The notes: generated by a model not told the origin, from the sequence alone. 64,000 bases of DNA from Hymenobacter fodinae (GCF_004745825.1 NZ_SRLA01000003.1:434001-498000); one strand, 5' to 3'; numbered from the stretch's first letter, positions 35,257 through 44,401 are shown. Numbers and translations: made by a program.

Positions 35257-36540
35257 TTAATAAAGTACGGGGTCCTGTAATGCAACAGAGAATGGAATTA
35301 GTGGGCGCACAGCGCCCCACCACTTACCCTTCCAGCCAGACTCGTCACCTCGATAATCTTCCAAATCAAATGTTAGGCAGCTTTCCAAGTCATAAACCGG
35401 AGCCGTACCTGCTAAAACGTACAGAGAAATGTAATAAGCTCCATCATTCAGAAAGTTGCCAGGAATAGTGCACTCGCCTGCTAACATCCCCTCGCGGTAG
35501 ACACCAGCGGCAGACGGCACCGTAAGCACGCAGTCGCCACTACTAGTATAGAGTCCTAAATGGATGCTCAGCAGAGATTTGTCCACGAGGTTTTTCATTC
35601 GAAAGCGCACTGTAAACGGAACGCGTACATCCAGAGGCATCTTGTCGGTGAGTAAGTGAGGCACTAGTTCAACCGATTGAAATTGCACAAATTCATTACC
35701 AGGCGCTTCTAACGGATTATCCCACCTCTGCTTTATTACGTTTTGCTGAGTAGTAAGCAAAAACTTATTGACAATCTTGTCAGCAACGCCTTGTTCCTGC
35801 ACTAGCCCCTGGTTTAACCATAGAGCTTGCTGACATAAATTGGCTACCGCCTGCATATTATGGCTGACAAAAATCACGGTACGCCCACCTGCGTGCGACA
35901 CCTCCTTGATTTTGCCTAAGCATTTCTTTTGAAATTCGGTGTCACCGACGGCCAAAACCTCATCTAAAATCAGAATATCGGGCTCTAGATGAGCTGCTAC
36001 AGCAAAGGCCAGCCGCACATACATACCAGAGGAATAACGCTTTACGGGAGTATCTAGAAACCGTTCTAAGCCAGAGAAGGTCACTATCTCGTCGAACTTC
36101 TGACGAACCTCTAACTTATTCATACCTAAAATAAATCCGCTTAGATACACATTCTCACGGCCGGTTAATTCGGGGTTAAAGCCCGTTCCTACTTCCAACA
36201 AACTGCTTATAGTACCCTTTCCACGCACTGTACCATATGTAGGGCGCACGATACGGGAGATAATCTTGAGCAAAGTTGATTTACCTGATCCATTGCTTCC
36301 AATAACTCCCCAAACTTCTCCCTGCTTGATTTCGAAATTAACATCATGTAGAGCTTTGAATAGCTGATTTTTTCCATGCCGCTGAGTTTCATTGCCCGGC
36401 GAATGAAAAAAAGGATCTTCCTTTCTTAGGATGGAAGATGTCCACCAACGCTGTAGGTCCTGCCGTAAAGAGCCAGTGCCAGTAGTACCTAATCGATAAA
36501 CTTTCGATAGGCTTTCTACCTGAATTACTATATCTGACAT
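35257..36540 (-). CDS. wzt: Polysaccharide ABC exporter ATPase (Wzt type)
   Basis: A 427-residue ATP-binding protein of an ABC-2 polysaccharide exporter. The P-loop GSNGSGKST is at residues 81-89; the signature is YSSGMYVRLAFA (about 165) and Walker B is ILILDEVLAVGD (about 190). A C-terminal ~150-residue beta-sandwich (from about 275) is the Wzt carbohydrate-binding domain that recognises the finished chain end. Together with the permease gene (36546) it would move an undecaprenyl-linked polysaccharide across the inner membrane. The permease stop and this start are 5 bases apart. Confidence 0.92.
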   Translation of the reverse strand: MSDIVIQVESLSKVYRLGTTGTGSLRQDLQRWWTSSILRKEDPFFHSPGNETQRHGKNQLFKALHDVNFEIKQGEVWGVIGSNGSGKSTLLKIISRIVRPTYGTVRGKGTISSLLEVGTGFNPELTGRENVYLSGFILGMNKLEVRQKFDEIVTFSGLERFLDTPVKRYSSGMYVRLAFAVAAHLEPDILILDEVLAVGDTEFQKKCLGKIKEVSHAGGRTVIFVSHNMQAVANLCQQALWLNQGLVQEQGVADKIVNKFLLTTQQNVIKQRWDNPLEAPGNEFVQFQSVELVPHLLTDKMPLDVRVPFTVRFRMKNLVDKSLLSIHLGLYTSSGDCVLTVPSAAGVYREGMLAGECTIPGNFLNDGAYYISLYVLAGTAPVYDLESCLTFDLEDYRGDESGWKGKWWGAVRPLIPFSVALQDPVLY

Positions 36541-36545
36541 ATTGC

Positions 36546-37403
36546 CTATACTACGTCAATGAGTTTGTCACCCTGCTTGTTGAAAGTGAGTATTCCAACA
36601 ACTAACACTACTCCTACGCAGGCAACACTATATACTACCTGCTGTGGCGTCACAAGCCCTTTGCCTAGCAGCACATAACGAAACAGTTCAAACAAAGGAG
36701 TCAATGGATTAAGTTGTACAATCCAACGCCATTTTTTCTCCACATAATTGATGGGGTAGACGACGGGAGTTAAAAACATCAGTAGTCGAATCCCTAGCCC
36801 AATAATATAGCTCAGATCTCGGTACTTACCTGTTAGTACAGATACTGTCATACCAAGACCCATGCTTAATAGAGCAATAAGGATTACAATTAGAGGAATA
36901 GCGGTAATCTGCAGAGAGGTAGGAGCAGTCCAGGCTGTAAACATGACGTAATAAGTTGTTATTAAGCACAATAGAAAGAATTGAATAGCAAAACGTAACA
37001 ATTGACTCATCATTTGCGCTATGGGAATTACCATACGCGGGAAATATACTTTACTGAATATTTGTACATTATCACGAAAAATAGAACACGTACTCAGAAA
37101 TGAATCATTAAATAGATTCCAGAGTACAATACCTGTCAGGTAGAATAGCGTGGGTGGAATACCTTCAGTAGAAATTCCTACTAGCTTCCCAAACACCAAT
37201 ACGTAAGTTATCAGTGTAATTACCGGCTGAAACAGCATCCAGAGTGGCCCTAAAACGGTTTGCTGATAACTCAGCAGAAAATCGCGGCGGACCAAACCAA
37301 TTATTAAGTGACGGTATGACCACAGCTCGGAAAGACTGACCCCTAGCCAAGTTGTCTGCGGCACAATTTCCCAATCCCAGGTGCCATTTTTTTTAGTAAC
37401 CAT
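36546..37403 (-). CDS. wzm: Polysaccharide ABC exporter permease (Wzm type)
   Basis: A 285-residue ABC-2 permease with about six membrane helices. The N-terminal amphipathic region is LSELWSYRHLIIGLVRRDFL, followed by QTVLGPLWMLFQPVITLITYVLVF and later GIRLLMFLTPVVYPINYVE and LNPLTPLFELFRYVLLG, all family hallmarks. I use the ATG at 37403, which gives the short WDWEIVP-type N-terminus normal for Bacteroidota homologues; an upstream in-frame ATG (37439) adds 12 residues. It is the first gene of the leftward operon wzm-wzt-GT-GT/MT. Confidence 0.92.
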   Translation of the reverse strand: MVTKKNGTWDWEIVPQTTWLGVSLSELWSYRHLIIGLVRRDFLLSYQQTVLGPLWMLFQPVITLITYVLVFGKLVGISTEGIPPTLFYLTGIVLWNLFNDSFLSTCSIFRDNVQIFSKVYFPRMVIPIAQMMSQLLRFAIQFFLLCLITTYYVMFTAWTAPTSLQITAIPLIVILIALLSMGLGMTVSVLTGKYRDLSYIIGLGIRLLMFLTPVVYPINYVEKKWRWIVQLNPLTPLFELFRYVLLGKGLVTPQQVVYSVACVGVVLVVGILTFNKQGDKLIDVV

Positions 37404-37710
37404 AAAGACTATAGAATTTGACGCCAAGCATTGTTGCATGCACGGGAGATTCCTTGAAAAGGTATAGCTTTTAGCCTATAATTCATAGTTTTCCTTAGAA
37501 ATAGTCTAATAACACAAGTTATGCTAAACTCATTTCTGTATTATAAGGCTATCAACTAATTGATTAATAGTTGTATTCTAAGTTTAGAAAATAGAAGATA
37601 TAATAGAAAAAATCCATCTATCAACTACTTGCTTATCATAATTGAGAAGCCTGCCTTTCAACTCCGACATGCAGAGTTTTAGGCAGGCTTTATATGTGAT
37701 GCTTTATAGC
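37404..37710. other. AT-rich intergenic region upstream of wzm
   Basis: About 300 AT-rich bases between the start of the leftward exporter operon and the small gene at 37711. It should contain the operon promoter. A terminator hairpin (37647-37690) lies at its right end. No coding frame or RNA gene is evident. Confidence 0.5.
37647..37690 (-). terminator. Bidirectional-type terminator
   Basis: A ten-base perfect stem AAGCCTGCCT/AGGCAGGCTT plus an inner AACTC/GAGTT pairing. It lies just past the stop of the leftward small gene at 37711, so it most likely ends that transcript. Confidence 0.75.
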
Positions 37711-38019
37711 TTAATGGCGGTTTTCGGTGGTACCGGGCTTGTGCACGTCTCCTTGCACGCTGAAGTTACTTCCCGAGTCGTCGCGGGGTAGGTCGGAGGC
37801 TATTACGTCGCGCACGTGGCCGTTCTCGGGCGTGGGTTCCCGAAACTCCGTGCTGGGCGAGCGGGTAGCAGTAGAAGCGCGCGGCGGCTTGGGCGCGTGT
37901 AGTTGGGCTTCCAGGGCATCAAAGCCGGAATAGCTGCTTTTATTTTTTTTCCAGAAGTAGAACGCGGCAGCCGCGGCGGCTAATCCGCCGAGCCAGGCGG
38001 TGGTAGCTTGCTTTTTCAT
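37711..38019 (-). CDS. Small single-pass membrane protein, hypothetical
   Basis: A 102-residue protein. One N-terminal membrane helix (about residues 8-23, with an Ala run followed by FYFWKKNK) is followed by a hydrophilic, Pro/Ser/Arg-rich tail that looks unstructured and ends in HKPGTTENRH. I recognise no family; similar short anchored tails are frequent and uncharacterised in this phylum. It is alone on its strand with a terminator behind it. Confidence 0.6.
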   Translation of the reverse strand: MKKQATTAWLGGLAAAAAAFYFWKKNKSSYSGFDALEAQLHAPKPPRASTATRSPSTEFREPTPENGHVRDVIASDLPRDDSGSNFSVQGDVHKPGTTENRH

Positions 38020-38467
38020 ATGAGCAGGAAGAATATACTATGTACGCAGGCAATGGCAGAGGTCTTACAATCAGATACCTCTCCGAAAATGCGAAGGTCA
38101 CAAGTTGCCACCTTCGTTGGTTGCCACCGAAGCTATGGACACGGACTATAGCCTGGTTCCCTGCCCCGGAGACAGTGACGTTATTTAGTTAAAGAACATT
38201 TATACCGGCGCAGGCTCCACAGCCAATACTTTGTGAGCCGTTGCAACACAGAGCGCTGGCTATTTGGTACCAGTGCCTACGTTACTGTACGGAACCCGAG
38301 CCGCTATGTTAGCTATGATTGGTGCTTCAGCTATGATCGGTGCTTCTCAGTAGCCTAGCATTAGCTTAAGGGCATCTTCCGCTCCTGAATAGGCAACTGA
38401 TCCAAGAGCAGCCATTTCGAGCTTATGTGGTGGCCTAGAGTGCGTTTACTTGTACAGAAACAAGCAG
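38020..38467. other. Intergenic region, nothing recognised beyond a short tandem repeat
   Basis: About 450 bases with no supported gene. It holds the two-copy tandem repeat at 38311-38346 and one GGCCTAG word near 38433. The promoter of the leftward gene at 37711 should lie here. Confidence 0.45.
38311..38346. repeat. Two-copy 18-base tandem repeat
   Basis: AGCTATGATTGGTGCTTC followed directly by AGCTATGATCGGTGCTTC, one mismatch. It lies in non-coding DNA; no function is suggested by its surroundings. Confidence 0.75.
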
Positions 38468-38740
38468 TTAGCGCTTGTTAGAGTAATGCTCGTCAATGGA
38501 TTGGTCAATGGCCGTTTGAAAAGCTTCCAGCAGCTTGCTACGTTCCGATTCGGGCATACTTTGGAGGGCCTGTTCAAACGTCATCCGGTAAACGTGGGCC
38601 ATAAAGTGAGCACCATACGTGGTAAAAAAACCATCATGGATTTTACTGAAGGCTAATTTCTCGGCGGAAGATATGGACAGAGATAAGGCCAGCCATTCTT
38701 TGGCATTGTTGGCTAAGCTGAGTTGAAGGTCTTGATCCAC
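38468..38740 (-). CDS. Hypothetical protein, all-helical
   Basis: A 90-residue protein predicted to be alpha-helical, with segments LANNAKEWLALSLS, FMAHVYRMTFEQALQSMPESERSKLLEAFQ and a charged C-terminus. No family recognised. Codon use is like the background, and it reads on the same strand as the neighbouring small genes. Confidence 0.5.
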   Translation of the reverse strand: MDQDLQLSLANNAKEWLALSLSISSAEKLAFSKIHDGFFTTYGAHFMAHVYRMTFEQALQSMPESERSKLLEAFQTAIDQSIDEHYSNKR

Positions 38741-38842
38741 GGTAATAGGGCAAAAATTGAAAAATGCGGTTATGCTTAATTTACTAATAGGCTCTTAGGC
38801 CTATAGCTGGCCGGTAGTCAGTAGCCCAAGACTACTTAGTGG

Positions 38843-39112
38843 CTACTGAAGCGAAGGAGTTTCGGCAGCCCAGTTGACCTGCCGCAACAGCACGCGCCAT
38901 TCGGTTTCTGAGGCAACCCGGCCCTGGAAGCTATACAGCATCTGTCCGTTCACAACCTCGAGAAGCGTCATTTCAGCGTCGTCATAAAGCACAATAGTTT
39001 CTTGTCCGCAGTCAGTGGGGCGACTAAAACGGGCTTGGCCGGGCGGAGCGCTGTAGCGAACAAAACCGAACGCCTGTAGAAGCTCAGCAGAGGGCTGAAA
39101 ATAGGATGGCAT
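38843..39112 (-). CDS. Hypothetical protein
   Basis: An 89-residue protein starting at the ATG at 39112 (MPSYFQPSAELLQAFGF). It is mixed alpha/beta with strands ETIVLYDDAEMTLLEV and GQMLYSFQGRV, and no membrane helix or signal. The frame stays open to an upstream Met at 39220, but the added 36 residues are Arg/Pro-rich and unlike the rest. Similar short proteins occur in related bacteria; the function is unknown. Confidence 0.5.
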   Translation of the reverse strand: MPSYFQPSAELLQAFGFVRYSAPPGQARFSRPTDCGQETIVLYDDAEMTLLEVVNGQMLYSFQGRVASETEWRVLLRQVNWAAETPSLQ

Positions 39113-39688
39113 ACTATGGAATGGGTGAGGCGCAAAGCCGGGGCGCCGTGCGGAAAGTGGTACGCGTAGAACCTTCGTTCCAGCAACAGTCACCAGTGTT
39201 GCTACTTGGTTAATGGCCAACCTCTAAAGAGTAGCCTATCACCACTAGGGAGCATGGGCTCGATAGACCCAAATGCGTGCGGCTGGTTTGCAGAGCAGCC
39301 CCACAAGCCATTCTCCTACTTTTGCTAAAGATACGCGCTTTAGCTTGATAAGCCGAGCTCACCGGCTACTCTCGCTACCACGAGTGCAGAAAAGCATGAA
39401 TAACAAACTTGGCAGAGCCTGACGCGGCGAATTAACCCCACTCAGCAGTGCAAGCTCCAGAAACTGACTGGGCCAGCGAAACCCGTTTTTATCTCGCATC
39501 CCGTTGCTGTAGCACTTACTATGGCCGGGACAAGTACGGAGGCAAAAATCAGTATTAAGACTCTAGCTCAGCGGTATAGTATTGATTAGCTTTATGTTGT
39601 GCAATTATCCTTCCCAGGGTAGTGCTCCTTACTACGCTTCTATTACCCCCGTTCTTGTCCTTTTTCACAATTCCTTGCTCCTACTCCT
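39113..39688. other. Intergenic region, no gene recognised
   Basis: About 575 bases between divergent genes. I found no supportable coding frame, RNA, hairpin or repeat here; it presumably holds the two promoters. Confidence 0.45.
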
Positions 39689-40012
39689 ATGTCTTTCCAG
39701 CCCCACAGAATACAGTCGGATCATTTTTCCTCCTCCGAGCTTACGCCCATCAACCTGGATGCGGTAGAGGCCACTCAATTAGCCCGCGCCCTGGCGCGCG
39801 ATGCACAGCGGCCCCGCCCCCAACTCATCGTCGATTGCAGCCACTTGAAGTGCCTGCGCACCTTAGGCGTTAGCCACGTAATATCGGAGCTGTTGGTGCT
39901 GCACAAGGCTGGGGCCAATATTTGGCTTCGCAACGTAGACCCCGCCCTGCAACATTGCCTGTCTCTGCTGAAGCTGACGAGCGTATTCCGGACTTCTCCC
40001 CGACTGGCCTAG
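39689..40012 (+). CDS. STAS-domain protein (anti-sigma-factor-antagonist-like)
   Basis: A 107-residue protein with the STAS fold pattern: an N-terminal strand region, a helix (VEATQLARALARD), the PQLIVDCSHLKCLRTLGVSHVI core and LVLHKAGANIWLRNVDPAL. In classical antagonists a Ser follows Asp in the DCSxL motif and is phosphorylated; here the motif reads VDCSHL, so a phosphorylatable Ser is present. No cognate anti-sigma kinase is adjacent. It ends in a strong terminator 60 bases downstream. Confidence 0.75.
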   Translation: MSFQPHRIQSDHFSSSELTPINLDAVEATQLARALARDAQRPRPQLIVDCSHLKCLRTLGVSHVISELLVLHKAGANIWLRNVDPALQHCLSLLKLTSVFRTSPRLA

Positions 40013-40073
40013 GCCTATCTCACCGGATTTATCTGCCGTTGGGCTTGCCTGGCGCCTATAGCTTCCCGAGTCG

Positions 40074-40111
40074 AACCCCGCCCGATTCTTTTGAAACCAG
40101 GCGGGGTTTTT
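40074..40111 (+). terminator. Rho-independent terminator after STAS gene
   Basis: A nine-base stem AACCCCGCC/GGCGGGGTT (40074-40082 and 40100-40108) leading into a five-T run. Confidence 0.88.
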
Positions 40112-40177
40112 ACGTAAACTAGTCCGGCCACCTCACCCAGGGGCAGGCAGGTTGGTAGGCTCGTACCCATTCTAGTT

Positions 40178-40705
40178 ATGTTCAAGAAAGTAGACTGGCA
40201 GGCCATCTTTATTCCGGAAACCCCGCTGCTGGAGATTTTCATTCGGGGCTCACTGGTGTATTTGGGGCTGTTTCTGCTGCTGCGCGTGCTACTTAAGCGC
40301 GAAACGGGCACGCTGGGCATTACCGATATGCTGCTGGTGGTGCTCATTGCCGATGCGGCCCAGAACGGTATGGCCCACAACTACCGCTCCGTGCCAGAGG
40401 GCTTGTTTCTGGTAGCTACCATCATCTTCTGGAGCTGGGTGTTGAACTGGCTAGGCCACCGCTTCCCCTTCTTTCAGAAACTGGTTAAGCCCCGTAAACT
40501 ACTGCTGGTAAAAAACGGCCGCATGATCAAGGAGAACATGCAGAAAGAGCTCATCACCACGAGTGAGCTGATGAGCGAAGTGCGCATGAGCGGCGTGGAA
40601 GAGTTGTCGCAGGTGAAGGCAGCCTACATGGAGCCCTCCGGCAACATTAGCATTATCACGTATGAGCAAAGCCCAGGCAAGCGCCCCGAGAAACAGATTG
40701 TGTAG
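40178..40705 (+). CDS. DUF421 (YetF family) membrane protein
   Basis: A 175-residue DUF421 protein. Three N-terminal membrane helices (about residues 20-38, 48-63 and 73-92) are followed by a cytoplasmic domain with PRKLLLVKNGRMIKENMQKELIT, SELMSEVRMSGVEELSQVKAAYMEPSGNISI, the standard pattern of the family. YetF-like proteins are widespread inner-membrane proteins of unknown activity. Length is within the usual range. It is convergent with the response-regulator gene at 40748. Confidence 0.9.
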   Translation: MFKKVDWQAIFIPETPLLEIFIRGSLVYLGLFLLLRVLLKRETGTLGITDMLLVVLIADAAQNGMAHNYRSVPEGLFLVATIIFWSWVLNWLGHRFPFFQKLVKPRKLLLVKNGRMIKENMQKELITTSELMSEVRMSGVEELSQVKAAYMEPSGNISIITYEQSPGKRPEKQIV

Positions 40706-40747
40706 CCTGAGCGGCTGCTAGGCCACTCTGACTAAAGCTCTATTAGT

Positions 40748-41152
40748 CTAATTATAGCTTTCGAAATCCCCTTTCGTTTCCGCTTTAATGACGGCCAACT
40801 CCAACTTATCGAGCGGCTTATGAATCAGGCGCGTCACTAAGGGGTTTTCCTCTGCCCGAATACGGTCGGCCTGGGCTAAAGAAGAAGTCAGGATATAGAT
40901 GCGGCAGTGATTGAGCTGGGTATTGCCTTTTAGGGTCAGAGCATCCAGCAAATCCCAGCCGCTCATAACGGGCATGTTGAGGTCCAGCAAAATCACCTGC
41001 GGAATTTTCTCTGCCTCGACATTTTGCAAAAAGCTTAGGGCTTCCTCCGGCGACTGAAAAGCCGTAATGGTGTCAGCAAACTCTTCGCGCTGCAACAGCA
41101 ACCGCATGAGAAAGATGCTGGTTGAATCGTCATCAATTAGTACGATATGCAT
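40748..41152 (-). CDS. Single-domain response regulator
   Basis: A 134-residue receiver domain with no output domain. Acidic residues sit in VLIDDDSTS, the phosphoacceptor Asp57 in VILLDLNMPVMSG, a Thr/Ser in YILTSSL and the Lys in IHKPL. It is related to the Rcp1/CheY-like regulators typical of phytochrome-type and PAS kinases in Bacteroidota. It lies 12 bases downstream of a PAS histidine kinase gene on the same strand, so the two form a phosphorelay pair. Confidence 0.92.
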   Translation of the reverse strand: MHIVLIDDDSTSIFLMRLLLQREEFADTITAFQSPEEALSFLQNVEAEKIPQVILLDLNMPVMSGWDLLDALTLKGNTQLNHCRIYILTSSLAQADRIRAEENPLVTRLIHKPLDKLELAVIKAETKGDFESYN

Positions 41153-41164
41153 ACGGGCTATTCT

Positions 41165-42595
41165 TCAGGATAAGTACAGCGTAAAACGGGTCCCGGCATT
41201 TACTTCACTTTGCACCTCAATTCGACCTCTCATGGCATCTACGTGGTTTTTTACCAAATAGAGACCTAGCCCGCGGCCGGCCGGCTGACTATGGAAGCGC
41301 TTGTAAAGCTTAAATACATCAGTGCCTGCTCTTTTCAGGTCAAATCCAATCCCATTATCCCTCACAATAATCACGGCTTCAGACGCTGACATATCCTTGG
41401 TGGCGCTTATTTCCACCAGCAATGGGCGCTCAGCCGAGCGGTACTTGATAGCGTTTGAAACCAGGTTAAAGAAGATGCTATAGAGGTAGGCCCGGTTGCC
41501 GCGCACACGTAGCTCCGCGGGTATTGCCAGCTTCACCTCAGCCCCGCACTGCTGCAACATCTCCTGCAGGTTTTCCAGCACCTGCTCAACCACTTCTGCC
41601 AGCGGCACTTGCTCTGGCTGAGCTACGTCTCGCTGATCGCGGATGGTCAGAATGGTGTTCATGTCGCGCATCACTATGTCAAGCTGCTCTGTGCTGCGGC
41701 GCAGATGCTGGAGTAGTTCGTCGTACTGGGGCTGCTGTTTATCCATCGATGTCAGCAGCTCCACCAGCCCAAGCATATTGGTTAGGGGCGCACGGAAGTT
41801 GTGCGACACCACGTAGGCAAACTGCTGCAGGTCTTTGTTTTGACGATACAGCTCCTCGTGGGCCTTTACTTTATCCGTAACATCGGAGAAGTACACCGAC
41901 AATCCTTCTTCCGAAGGGAAAGCCTTGACCTCCAACCACATTTGGCGCGGCTCAAAAAAGGCTTCAAAGTGAACCGCTTCCCCCGTGAGCATGGCCTGGC
42001 GGTATTGCCGGTAGAACTGCCCCGTAATCTCGCTCACAAACACCTCCCGAATGCTGCGCCCAAGCAACTCCTGGCGGCTGATGTTCAGCAGGCGTTCTAC
42101 CTCCGAATTAACCGCCGTGAACTTCCACTCCTTATCGAGAAGGAAGAAGGCATCGGTAATACTTTCAAAAATTGTATTGAGCTTCTTAGCTTGCTCCAGG
42201 ACCAATGAGCGGGAGGCGGTAATAGCCGTGATGTCGCGGCCCACCATGTGCACGCCCGCCACGTGCCCATCAACCCACAGCGGCACTTTAATAATGTCCA
42301 GCACTTTGGGCGCGGGAGTACCAAGAAAGTGCACTTCTACCTCAAACTGCACTTTATGCCCCGTAAAAGCTTCTTCTAGTTTCTGCTGGAATAAGACAGC
42401 TTTGTCGGGCGGCAAAAAGTCAGATAACGGCCGGCCCAGGATTTCCTCCTTGCGCCGGTTCAGCAACTCGAGAGAGGCCGGGTTAGCGTCTAGAATGGTA
42501 CTCTGCTCATTCTGAAAAAGAACACTATCGGGGTTATTGTCGAATAATGACCGAAACCGCTGCTCCTCCTCTACAAGTTGGCTATCGTCCTGCAT
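41165..42595 (-). CDS. PAS-domain sensor histidine kinase
   Basis: A 476-residue soluble kinase. Two PAS domains (about residues 8-125 and 135-250) precede a HisKA domain, with His265 in VVSHNFRAPLTNMLG, and a HATPase_c domain. The N box is LVSNAIKYR, and the G boxes are RDNGIGFD and GRGLGLYLVKNHVD. Ligands of the PAS domains are unknown. It probably phosphorylates the single-domain regulator encoded 12 bases downstream, with which it is co-transcribed. Confidence 0.92.
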   Translation of the reverse strand: MQDDSQLVEEEQRFRSLFDNNPDSVLFQNEQSTILDANPASLELLNRRKEEILGRPLSDFLPPDKAVLFQQKLEEAFTGHKVQFEVEVHFLGTPAPKVLDIIKVPLWVDGHVAGVHMVGRDITAITASRSLVLEQAKKLNTIFESITDAFFLLDKEWKFTAVNSEVERLLNISRQELLGRSIREVFVSEITGQFYRQYRQAMLTGEAVHFEAFFEPRQMWLEVKAFPSEEGLSVYFSDVTDKVKAHEELYRQNKDLQQFAYVVSHNFRAPLTNMLGLVELLTSMDKQQPQYDELLQHLRRSTEQLDIVMRDMNTILTIRDQRDVAQPEQVPLAEVVEQVLENLQEMLQQCGAEVKLAIPAELRVRGNRAYLYSIFFNLVSNAIKYRSAERPLLVEISATKDMSASEAVIIVRDNGIGFDLKRAGTDVFKLYKRFHSQPAGRGLGLYLVKNHVDAMRGRIEVQSEVNAGTRFTLYLS

Positions 42596-42739
42596 ACGTC
42601 AAAATCACCTAACATTCTTTGGTCATACGCCAAGTTAAGCTCCACTGATACAGCTATTAGACATTTTTTGAACGCTTGTATTGACGCCTATCGGCAATTT
42701 TGGCTCTGCTGGTGGCCTAGCACCGGTATGGTGCTTACG

Positions 42740-43720
42740 CTACACGTACCAGATGCTTTCGGGAGCCACTGCAACCGTCACAGTAGCTTGGGGCTGCACC
42801 GTAGCGGTAGTTTTCAAACGGATGCTGCCACCTCGCAGGGCCACTTCTACTTCAGAGTAGCTCCCGAAGAACCGCACCTTGCTCACGGTGCCCGCTAGGC
42901 CAGTGCCCCCAGCCGGTGCCAGCGTAAAGCTCTCGGGGCGCACGAGCATTTTCTTGTTCTGCTTCCGGACGCCCGCCTGTTTGGTGAAGGCTGCTACCAG
43001 AGGGCCATCCAGCAGGTTATAGTCACCAAACAAGGCAGCGGCATACTCACTCACGGGCTGCTGGTAAATCTGGAGAGGGGTGCCGCGCTGGATAACGTGG
43101 CCGCGCTGCATAACCAGTATTTCATCGGCCCAGGAAAGCGTGTCGTGGGGGTCGTGGGAGATGAGGATGCAGGTAATGCCCAGCCGCTCGCCTACTTCCT
43201 GAATGATGGTTTTGAGGATGTTCTTGTGCGCGATATCTAGGTTAGAAAAGGGCTCGTCGAGCAGCAGCAGCTTGGGGGAGCCCAGCAGCAACCGGGCCAG
43301 GGCAATGCGCTGCCGCTCCCCACCCGAGAGCTGATTGGTTTGGCGCTGGGCTAAGTGGCTAATGCGGCAGACTTCGAAGAGCATATCGGCGTCCTGCTGG
43401 CTTTGCTTGTTAGCATAGCGCAACACCTGCTCCACCCTGAGAAACTTGGGCAGCTCATACTGCTGGGAGAGGTAAGCAATGCCGGGGTTGCCGGGAATCA
43501 GCTTTTCGGCGGGGTCTTTCATCAGTTCACCCTCGAAGAACACCTGCCCCGCATCGGGCCGCACCAAGCCGGCAACCACTTGCAGCAGGGTGCTTTTGCC
43601 CGCGCCCGTTTCGCCGGCAATGGCCAGCTTCTGAAACTGTTGCTGCCGGAAGCTCACGTCTTGCAAGGCGAAGTTGCCTCTCTCCTGCAGACTGATGCCT
43701 GATACCTCTAAAAAACTCAT
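42740..43720 (-). CDS. Orphan ABC transporter ATPase with TOBE-like domain
   Basis: A 326-residue ABC ATPase. The P-loop is GETGAGKST (residues 36-44), the signature LSGGERQR (about 134-141), Walker B KLLLLDEPFSNLD and the switch His in ILISHDPHD. The C-terminal ~90 residues (from about 240) resemble the TOBE/MalK-like regulatory domain (LVRPESFTLAP, GTVSKVRFFGSYSEVEVAL), as in PotA/FbpC-type importers. No permease or binding-protein gene is adjacent, so it must work with a transporter encoded elsewhere or has a different role. Confidence 0.9.
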   Translation of the reverse strand: MSFLEVSGISLQERGNFALQDVSFRQQQFQKLAIAGETGAGKSTLLQVVAGLVRPDAGQVFFEGELMKDPAEKLIPGNPGIAYLSQQYELPKFLRVEQVLRYANKQSQQDADMLFEVCRISHLAQRQTNQLSGGERQRIALARLLLGSPKLLLLDEPFSNLDIAHKNILKTIIQEVGERLGITCILISHDPHDTLSWADEILVMQRGHVIQRGTPLQIYQQPVSEYAAALFGDYNLLDGPLVAAFTKQAGVRKQNKKMLVRPESFTLAPAGGTGLAGTVSKVRFFGSYSEVEVALRGGSIRLKTTATVQPQATVTVAVAPESIWYV

Positions 43721-43768
43721 ACTCTTGAAAAAACGTGTTGCAGTGTTAAGTGAACCAGCGCCCGTGCG

Positions 43769-44227
43769 CTAGGCCTGCCCGGCGGACGTGGGAGCAGCTT
43801 CATCGGCGCTAGGCCACTGCTTTACCGTGGGCGGAGGCGCCCAATGCGGCGGCACCTGGGTAGTCGTCAGGATGGGGCCGCTGGCACTGGCTCCACCCAG
43901 GTAAGGGCTGCCCTGCTCATACACCACCCGCCCAATACCGTGGTAGCGAATAGCGTAGGCGCACATCACGCATGGCTCGTGGGTGGAGTAAAGTGTGCAG
44001 TCAGAAAGGTTGGGGTGGCCGAGCACCTCCCGCGCGGCTTGCAGGGCCAACAGCTCGGCGTGGGCCGTAATGGTGTGCATACTCTGGGTAGCTTCGGTGG
44101 CGGCCGCCAGCACCCTACCCGCCCGTACTACCATAGCACCTACCGGGCTTTCCCCCTGCTCGGCCGCTTGGGCCCCGAGCTGCTGGCACTGGGCAAGAAA
44201 AAACGCATCGGTGGAGAGGTCTGGCAT
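43769..44227 (-). CDS. Nucleoside deaminase (cytidine/deoxycytidylate deaminase fold)
   Basis: A 152-residue zinc deaminase. The HAE motif (TITAHAELLAL) supplies one zinc ligand and the catalytic Glu; the PCVMC motif (THEPCVMCAYAIRYHGIGR) supplies two Cys. The C-terminal part resembles guanine deaminase/TadA-like proteins, but it lacks an obvious tRNA-binding tail, so a free nucleoside or base substrate (guanine) is more likely than tRNA-Arg. I start at the ATG at 44227; upstream frame is not family-like and overlaps the divergent SulP leader. Confidence 0.88.
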   Translation of the reverse strand: MPDLSTDAFFLAQCQQLGAQAAEQGESPVGAMVVRAGRVLAAATEATQSMHTITAHAELLALQAAREVLGHPNLSDCTLYSTHEPCVMCAYAIRYHGIGRVVYEQGSPYLGGASASGPILTTTQVPPHWAPPPTVKQWPSADEAAPTSAGQA

Positions 44228-44393
44228 GAGCGGGCAGGTAAGACAACGGCGTAAAGCTAGTGCGTTTACGGGGCGCAGCACGCCAAGCCGCCTGTTGTTG
44301 GGGCAGGCCCTTAAGTTCTGGCCCAAGGGCTGCATAAGGGGCAGTACCAGGCTTAACACTCGGTCGTATGACCGTTTCGCGGCGGGCTTTGCG

Positions 44394-44401
44394 TACCTTT
44401 G
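44394..44401 (+). promoter_or_regulatory. Candidate -7 element (TACCTTTG) for the SulP gene
   Basis: TACCTTTG matches the TAnnTTTG consensus and is ~135 bases before the SulP ATG. If used, it would give a ~125-base leader that carries the terminator-like hairpin at 44478-44519. No clear -33 element is visible. Confidence 0.4.
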
